Of a stretch of 64,000 nucleotides of DNA, positions 59,506-64,000 are shown piece after piece; positions within the stretch are counted from its first letter, which is position 1, and every line of letters begins with the position of its first letter. Made by a program: the position numbers and the translations under genes. The stretch is from the NCBI RefSeq assembly GCF_036206005.1, contig NZ_CP108143.1:3610001-3674000 (forward strand). The letters run 5' to 3'. The notes below the pieces were generated by a model that saw only the letters and a list, made by a program, of their open reading frames with translations, searched no databases and had not been told where the DNA came from. The stretch is from Streptomyces sp. NBC_00178. GTDB taxonomy: Bacteria; Actinomycetota; Actinomycetes; Streptomycetales; Streptomycetaceae.

Positions 59506-61131
59506 ATGAGCCACGACGGCGCACAGGGGCGGTACGCGGGCGGTTCCGTGGCCGGCGGCCGCTACCAGCTCCGCGACCTGCTCGGCGAAGGCGGGATGGC
59601 GTCCGTCTACCTCGCGTACGACTCCGCCCTCGACCGCCAGGTCGCCATCAAGACGCTCCACACCGAGCTGGGGCGTGAGCAGTCCTTCCGCGAGCGTTTC
59701 CGGCGCGAGGCCCAGGCGGTCGCCAAGCTCCAGCACACCAACATCGTCTCGGTGTTCGACACGGGCGAGGACGAACTCGGCGGCGCCCTCATGCCGTACA
59801 TCGTGATGGAGTACGTCGAGGGGCAGCCGCTCGGCTCCGTACTCCAGTCGGACATACGGCAGTTCGGCGCGATGCCGGCCGACAAGGCGCTCAAGGTGAC
59901 GGCCGACGTGCTGGCCGCCCTGGAGACCAGCCACGAGATGGGCCTGGTCCACCGCGACATCAAGCCCGGCAACGTGATGATGACCAGGCGCGGCGTGGTC
60001 AAGGTCATGGACTTCGGCATCGCCCGGGCCATGCAGTCCGGCGTCACCTCGATGACCCAGACCGGCATGGTCGTCGGCACCCCCCAGTACCTCTCCCCCG
60101 AGCAGGCGCTCGGCCGCGGCGTCGACGCGCGCTCCGACCTGTACTCGGTCGGCATCATGCTCTTCCAGCTGCTGACGGGGCGCCTCCCCTTCGACGCGGA
60201 CTCCCCGCTCGCCATCGCGTACGCGCATGTGCAGGAGGAGCCGGTCGCACCGTCGAGCATCAACCGGTCGGTCACGCCCGCGATGGACGCCCTGGTCGCC
60301 CGTGCGCTGAAAAAGAACCCGAACGAGCGCTTCCCCAGTGCCGCGGCCATGCAGGACGAGATCGCCCGCGTGCTCAGCGCGAGCGGTCCCGCCGGTGCTC
60401 CGGCGATCGTCGGCGGCAGCGGCCCGGCGAACAGCGGCTCGGGGGTGGGTTCGGCGGTCTTCCCGCCCGTCGGCCAGACCACGCCGCCGCAGCACAGCGT
60501 GCAGACGCCCTACCAGCCGCAGCCCCACCAGCAGCACCAGCCCGGCCCGTACGGCCCGCCGGCCCCCGCCCCCACGCAGGGATACGGCTACCCGCAGGCA
60601 CCCCAGCAGTACGGGGCGCCCGCGCATCTCGGGCAGGGGACGCCGCCTCCGTACAGCATGTCGCCGCAGACCGCGGCGGGCCGCAGCGGCGGGTCCGGCC
60701 GGAACATGCCGGTCGTCGCCGGCGCGATCGTGGTCGCCCTCGTCGCGGTCGGCGGGCTGATCGCGTTCCTCACCATGGACGGCGACGCGGACAACGGCAA
60801 GGGCGGAGACCCGGGCTCCAGCGAGTCCGCGGCGGCCGGCGAGCACAAGCCGCCGGAGCGCAACCGGACGATGGACACCGAGGACTGCACCGACGCCTCG
60901 GAGGACACCGACGACCCGGCCAAGGTCCAGGCCCCGAACTTCGTCTACAAGGACATCATCTCCGCGAAGTCCTGTGCCGCGGCGGCCGGTTGGACGGTCA
61001 AGGTCATCGAGGTGGAGGGCAACACCTACGCCGAGGACCAGGTCGTCGACCAGTTCCCGACCCCGGGGGCCGCGGTGGCGGAGCGTGGCGCCCACTTCGA
61101 GCTCCGTATCGCGACGGGCGACCCGGCCTGA
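59506..61131 (+). CDS. Membrane Ser/Thr protein kinase with one PASTA domain
   Basis: The 541-residue kinase has the domain at about 22-285: GEGGMASVY, VAIKTL, HRDIKPGNVM, DFGIARAM and GTPQYLSPEQ. A Pro/Gln-rich linker (about 310-395) leads to a membrane helix (about 402-423). The short outer region ends in a single PASTA domain (about 474-541). That region has two Cys, in TEDCTDA and SAKSCAAAAGW, able to form a disulfide. PASTA domains sense muropeptides or lipid II. The ATG at 59,506 is preferred because GAGGGGG lies about 10 bases upstream; an ATG at 59,497 overlaps it. Confidence 0.94.
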   Translation: MSHDGAQGRYAGGSVAGGRYQLRDLLGEGGMASVYLAYDSALDRQVAIKTLHTELGREQSFRERFRREAQAVAKLQHTNIVSVFDTGEDELGGALMPYIVMEYVEGQPLGSVLQSDIRQFGAMPADKALKVTADVLAALETSHEMGLVHRDIKPGNVMMTRRGVVKVMDFGIARAMQSGVTSMTQTGMVVGTPQYLSPEQALGRGVDARSDLYSVGIMLFQLLTGRLPFDADSPLAIAYAHVQEEPVAPSSINRSVTPAMDALVARALKKNPNERFPSAAAMQDEIARVLSASGPAGAPAIVGGSGPANSGSGVGSAVFPPVGQTTPPQHSVQTPYQPQPHQQHQPGPYGPPAPAPTQGYGYPQAPQQYGAPAHLGQGTPPPYSMSPQTAAGRSGGSGRNMPVVAGAIVVALVAVGGLIAFLTMDGDADNGKGGDPGSSESAAAGEHKPPERNRTMDTEDCTDASEDTDDPAKVQAPNFVYKDIISAKSCAAAAGWTVKVIEVEGNTYAEDQVVDQFPTPGAAVAERGAHFELRIATGDPA

Positions 61132-61329
61132 TCCGCCGGTAGCCGGGGGTCGGGGGCGGTCCGGTCCGGCCTGCGGGGTGCCGGGCTCACGGGGGTTCCC
61201 GCTGAGCGCGCGCCGCGCTTCGGCGGAGCCGGGCCGTTCATGCAGCTCAGCAAGCGTGGGGCCGGTCGGCGTGCGGCCATCGGCCGCGCTCCGAGTGCCG
61301 GACACATCAGCCCATGTGACGCTGATCTC

Positions 61330-61995
61330 ATGCCTCCAGGACTCCTGGTCTCGCGGCCGTCACGCTATGCGGCCTGTCTGGTGTTGGCGGCCGGGGCGGC
61401 GCTCGGGCCACCCACCTGGGCCCACGCATACGACGGCGCCTCCTCGTCCCAGCGGATCCGTCCGGGATCCGCGGCGATCACAGCACCTGCGGCCGTCACG
61501 GCGCGCGCGGCAGCCGGGGCGCACGTGGCAGTCGGGGCGCACGTGGCAGTCGAAACGCAGGCGGCGTTCGTCGGACCCGGCACGGCGGTGGACGCCTCCC
61601 GAGCACCCGGACCTTCCGGAGCAGGCACGGTGTCCGTGATGTTCGGGCGCCCTTCGGCGTCTCCGGGCGGGAGCGCCTCCGCCGAGGAATCACCACTCGC
61701 GGGGCGGCAGGCCGGGGAGGGCAGGGCGCGGCCGGGCCGGTCGCTGTCACCCGTCGAGATCGCGGACTCCGAGGCGGCGGCGGACGAGATGCCGCCGGAC
61801 TCGGACCCGGCCGGGGTCCCCGAGTTCACGCCGCCGCCGGACGCGTTCCCCGAGCCCGGCGAGACGGCGAGGCAGAAGCGGGCGCTGGACGTGGCCGCCG
61901 TGCGGCAGGTCCGGGACGTGTCGCTGGGCAGCGGGATCGCACTGGTCGGGCTGGGCCTGGCCTTCCTGGCGCTCCGCATCCGCCGGACGGCCTGA
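61330..61995 (+). CDS. Secreted or membrane-anchored Ala/Pro-rich protein
   Basis: The 221-residue protein has a signal peptide (RPSRYAACLVLAAGAALG then PPTWAHAYD), a low-complexity Ala/Ser/Pro region with a near-repeated AAGAHVAVGAHVAVE motif (about 55-75), and a C-terminal hydrophobic helix followed by RIRRTA. This layout of signal peptide, disordered body, one transmembrane helix and basic end resembles wall-exposed actinomycete proteins. No catalytic domain is visible. ATG at 61,330 without a clear Shine-Dalgarno sequence. It is downstream of the PASTA kinase and could be its substrate, which is inference. Confidence 0.68.
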   Translation: MPPGLLVSRPSRYAACLVLAAGAALGPPTWAHAYDGASSSQRIRPGSAAITAPAAVTARAAAGAHVAVGAHVAVETQAAFVGPGTAVDASRAPGPSGAGTVSVMFGRPSASPGGSASAEESPLAGRQAGEGRARPGRSLSPVEIADSEAAADEMPPDSDPAGVPEFTPPPDAFPEPGETARQKRALDVAAVRQVRDVSLGSGIALVGLGLAFLALRIRRTA

Positions 61996-62108
61996 CAGCG
62001 GTCCCGGCCTGACGGGGTCCCGGCCTGACCGGGGCCCCGGCCAGACAGCGGTCCCGGCCTGACGGGGTCCCGGCCTGACCGGGGTCCGGGCCTCACAGCG
62101 GTCCCGGA
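61995..62108. repeat. 50-bp tandem repeat, 2.3 copies
   Basis: Units start at 61,995, 62,045 and 62,095 (partial), each beginning ACAGCGGTCCCGG. The first two differ only near their ends. Within each, CCCGGCCTGAC is itself repeated. The array begins at the last base of the preceding stop codon. Confidence 0.88.
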
Positions 62109-62236
62109 GCGGCCGACCGCACCGGCAGCCACACGCACCCCATGGCCGGACCTCCGGCCTTCCCGGCAGGTCGGAGAGGCCGGAGGTGCGGGCGAAGCCC
62201 CGGCTCGAACCCTCCCCCAAGATCTTGCGCTGATCA

Positions 62237-62264
62237 ACATACTGGGTATACATACTCAGTATGT
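62237..62264 (+). promoter_or_regulatory. PadR operator overlapping the start codon
   Basis: ACATACTG and CAGTATGT are perfect inverted arms separated by 12 AT-rich bases that contain GTATAC. The right arm contains the ATG of the PadR gene at 62,261. PadR repressors bind dyads of the ATAC...GTAT type at their own promoters. Autoregulation is very likely, and the transcript may be nearly leaderless. Confidence 0.75.
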
Positions 62265-62872
62265 CGATCCGCCACGGGCTGCTGGCCCTCCTTGAGCAGG
62301 GGCCGCGGTACGGCTCCCAGCTCCGCACCGAGTTCGAGTCGCGCACCGGCGCCACCTGGCCGCTGAACGTCGGCCAGGTCTACACGACCCTCAGCCGCCT
62401 GGAACGGGACGGCATGGTCACCCAGGACGGCAAGGACGACGCGGGCCACGCCCTTCACGCGATCACGGACGCCGGCCGGACCGAGCTGCGCAGCTGGTTC
62501 GAGACGCCCGTGGACCGCAGCAGCCCGCCCCGCGACGAACTGGCCATCAAACTCGCGATGGCGGTCGGCGCTCCGGGCGTCGACATCACGGCGATCATCC
62601 AGTCGCAGCGCAGCCACACGCTGAAGGCCATGCAGGACTACACGCGGCTCAAGGCACAGGCACTCGCCGAGGATCCGGCCGACCGCGACGGAGTGGCCTG
62701 GCTGCTCGTCGTCGAGCAGCTGATCTTCCAGGCCGAGGCGGAAGCGCGCTGGCTGGACCACTGCGAGTCCCGTCTCGTCCGGCTGGCGGCGGCCGCGGCC
62801 ACCGAACCCGCCCCGGCCGGCGGCCGGGGCTCCGCCCGCACCGCCGGACCCCGGCGCCCCGTCCGGCGCTGA
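62261..62872 (+). CDS. PadR family transcriptional regulator
   Basis: The 203-residue regulator has the PadR winged helix at the N terminus (about 1-85: MSIRHGLLALLEQGPRYGSQ, WPLNVGQVYTTLSRLERDGM) and the C-terminal helical dimerisation domain of the Vir-like subgroup (about 100-185). The last 20 residues are Arg/Pro-rich. PadR proteins repress transporter or stress genes until a phenolic or drug ligand binds. An ABC exporter operon follows on the same strand after 189 bases, the usual target. The ATG is embedded in a candidate operator. Confidence 0.93.
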   Translation: MSIRHGLLALLEQGPRYGSQLRTEFESRTGATWPLNVGQVYTTLSRLERDGMVTQDGKDDAGHALHAITDAGRTELRSWFETPVDRSSPPRDELAIKLAMAVGAPGVDITAIIQSQRSHTLKAMQDYTRLKAQALAEDPADRDGVAWLLVVEQLIFQAEAEARWLDHCESRLVRLAAAAATEPAPAGGRGSARTAGPRRPVRR

Positions 62873-63061
62873 GCGCCGAACGGGAGTCCCGTAACGGCGG
62901 ACTCCCGGGCCCGGCCACGCCACCGGCCCGCCCCTCCACCAGACACACAGCCCGACCCACCGGGCGCACCTCGCACCGAGCACCTCGCCCGACACAGGCG
63001 GCGCGCCGTCGCGCGCCCCGTCGTTCCTGGCCTCGCCGTTCCTAGGGGGGAACACCTCACC

Positions 63062-63826
63062 ATGCCCTCGTCCGTCACCTCGCCGTACGCCGCTCCGCCG
63101 GCGGACGCGCCCGTACTCGAACTGCGGTCGCTCACCCGCACCCACGGCTCCGGCGTCGCCGAGGTCCACGCACTGCGCGGGGTCAGCCTCTCCGTGCGAG
63201 CCGGCGAGCTCGTCGCCGTGATGGGGCCCTCCGGCTCCGGAAAGTCCACGCTCCTGACCCTGGCCGGCGGTCTCGACACCGCGACCGGCGGCCAGGTCGT
63301 GATCGAGGGCCAGGACATCTCCGCGCTCGGCCGCAAAGGCCTCGCGGCGCTGCGCCGTCGCAGCGTCGGCTACGTGTTCCAGGACTACAACCTGATCCCG
63401 GCCCTCACCGCCGCGGAGAACATCGCCCTGCCACGCGAGCTGGACGGAGTCTCCGTGCGCAAGGCCCGCAAGGAAGCCCTCGCCGCGCTGGAGGAGATGC
63501 GGCTCTCCGGGATCGCGGACCGTTTCCCGGACGAGATGTCCGGCGGCCAGCAGCAGCGTGTCGCCATAGCCCGGGCCCTGGTGGGCGACCGTCGTCTGGT
63601 CCTCGCGGACGAGCCGACCGGTGCGCTCGACTCCGAGACCGGCGAAGCCGTCCTCGCCCTGCTGCGCAGGCGATGCGACCAGGGAGCGGCGGGCATCATG
63701 GTGACCCACGAGCCCCGCTACGCGGCCTGGGCGGACCGCGTCGTCTTCCTCCGTGACGGGTCGGTCGTGGACCAGACCCTCTCCTCCGGCGCCGAGTCGC
63801 TGCTGGCCGGAGAGGGCGCCGCGTGA
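63062..63826 (+). CDS. ABC transporter ATP-binding protein (MacB-like)
   Basis: The 254-residue ATPase has Walker A GPSGSGKST, Q-loop FQDYNLIPALTA, the ABC signature MSGGQQQRVAIARAL and Walker B RLVLADEPTGALDS. The sequence clusters with MacB/LolD-type ATPases that energise FtsX-fold permeases for peptide, drug or lipoprotein export. The N-terminal 20 residues are extra. ATG at 63,062 with GGGGGGAA upstream. Its stop overlaps the GTG of the permease by GTGA, so the genes are translationally coupled. Confidence 0.94.
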   Translation: MPSSVTSPYAAPPADAPVLELRSLTRTHGSGVAEVHALRGVSLSVRAGELVAVMGPSGSGKSTLLTLAGGLDTATGGQVVIEGQDISALGRKGLAALRRRSVGYVFQDYNLIPALTAAENIALPRELDGVSVRKARKEALAALEEMRLSGIADRFPDEMSGGQQQRVAIARALVGDRRLVLADEPTGALDSETGEAVLALLRRRCDQGAAGIMVTHEPRYAAWADRVVFLRDGSVVDQTLSSGAESLLAGEGAA

Positions 63827-64000
63827 GCTTCCTGAGCGGGTGGCGTGCCGCCCTGCGGATCGCGCGCCGTGACGCCCTGCGCGCCAAGGGACGCAGCGCG
63901 CTCGTCGTCGCGATGATCGCCCTCCCCGTACTCGGTGTGACCGCTCTCGACGTCACCCACCGCAGCTCCACGCCCACGACCGCCGAGAAGCTGACGGCCG
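63823..64000 (+). CDS. FtsX-like ABC transporter permease, 5' part
   Basis: The frame opens with GTG at 63,823, overlapping the ATPase stop, and reads MSFLSGWRAALRIARRDALR, then AKGRSALVVAMIALPVLGVT, to the window end. The amphipathic basic N terminus followed by a first membrane helix is typical of FtsX/MacB permeases of actinomycetes. The remaining protein, expected to be over 800 residues in this family, lies beyond the window. Confidence 0.85.
   Translation, partial: MSFLSGWRAALRIARRDALRAKGRSALVVAMIALPVLGVTALDVTHRSSTPTTAEKLTA

Overview
This window is a piece of a Streptomyces or closely related high-GC actinomycete chromosome. The evidence is the very high GC with GC-biased third codon positions, many GTG and TTG starts, mycothiol-linked and branched-chain keto acid dehydrogenase genes, PASTA and proline-rich Ser/Thr kinases, several SpoIIE-type phosphatases, and a perfect 14-bp ParB site (parS) of the streptomycete type. 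The gene order from metG and aspS through the bkd operon, an orphan response regulator and a divergent Ser/Thr kinase pair matches my memory of the S. coelicolor SCO3792-SCO3822 core region, on one side of oriC. That comparison is from memory, not from a search. I see no phage, plasmid, CRISPR, rRNA or tRNA genes. The window is mostly conserved core chromosome.

Layout. 0-6 kb: an SDR oxidoreductase, an acyltransferase preceded by a 160-bp inverted-terminal-repeat element, and a cold-response group (DEAD-box helicase, CspA-type cold shock protein, small MerR-like regulator). 6-15 kb: a YunG-like protein, a PAS/GAF/SpoIIE phosphatase, an alpha/beta hydrolase, a peroxiredoxin, an NfeD-like and flotillin pair, a frameshifted gene, a KhtT/KhtU-like cation:proton antiporter pair and a TerB protein. 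15-19.4 kb: a PucR/CdaR-type regulator diverging from an OB-fold membrane protein and a two-RCK membrane protein, with a four-tract G-quadruplex motif between them. 19.5-23.3 kb: an auxiliary-type tryptophanyl-tRNA synthetase behind a readable Trp attenuator, then a luciferase-like monooxygenase with its FMN reductase and a universal stress protein. 23.4-29.3 kb: membrane proteins, a quinone-oxidoreductase-like MDR, a DUF2630 protein, the second copy of the 160-bp element, an S4-domain protein and a VWA protein with a long Glu/Pro/Ala linker.

29.5-43.6 kb: metG, an L,D-transpeptidase-like lipoprotein, aspS, a phosphatase fused to an anti-sigma kinase domain, an AI-2E-type transporter, pirin, SseB-like protein, a large acyl-CoA dehydrogenase, a lipoprotein and an M18 aminopeptidase. 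43.6-50 kb: thioredoxin-NHL protein, LURP-one-like protein, a parS site inside a 48-bp palindrome, a nitrilase-family amidase, a mycothiol-dependent isomerase-like protein and a GntR-MFS pair. 50-55 kb: a K15-like penicillin-binding protein and bkdA-bkdB-bkdC. 55-64 kb: an orphan response regulator, a PNPOx-like protein, an APH-fold phosphotransferase, two Ser/Thr kinases, a secreted or anchored protein, and a PadR plus ABC exporter operon that runs off the end.

The strongest non-gene signals are the leader peptide with tandem Trp codons and mutually exclusive hairpins before trpS (20,687-20,789), parS merged with a convergent terminator (46,048-46,095) plus a one-mismatch parS beside the aspS terminator (32,206), the paired MITE-like elements, a direct-repeat operator shared by the luciferase-like and pirin genes, and a large dyad in the bkd/response-regulator divergent promoter. 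A by-eye scan found no in-frame TTA codons in the called genes. No wholly new multi-gene system is evident; the novelty is mainly regulatory and structural.
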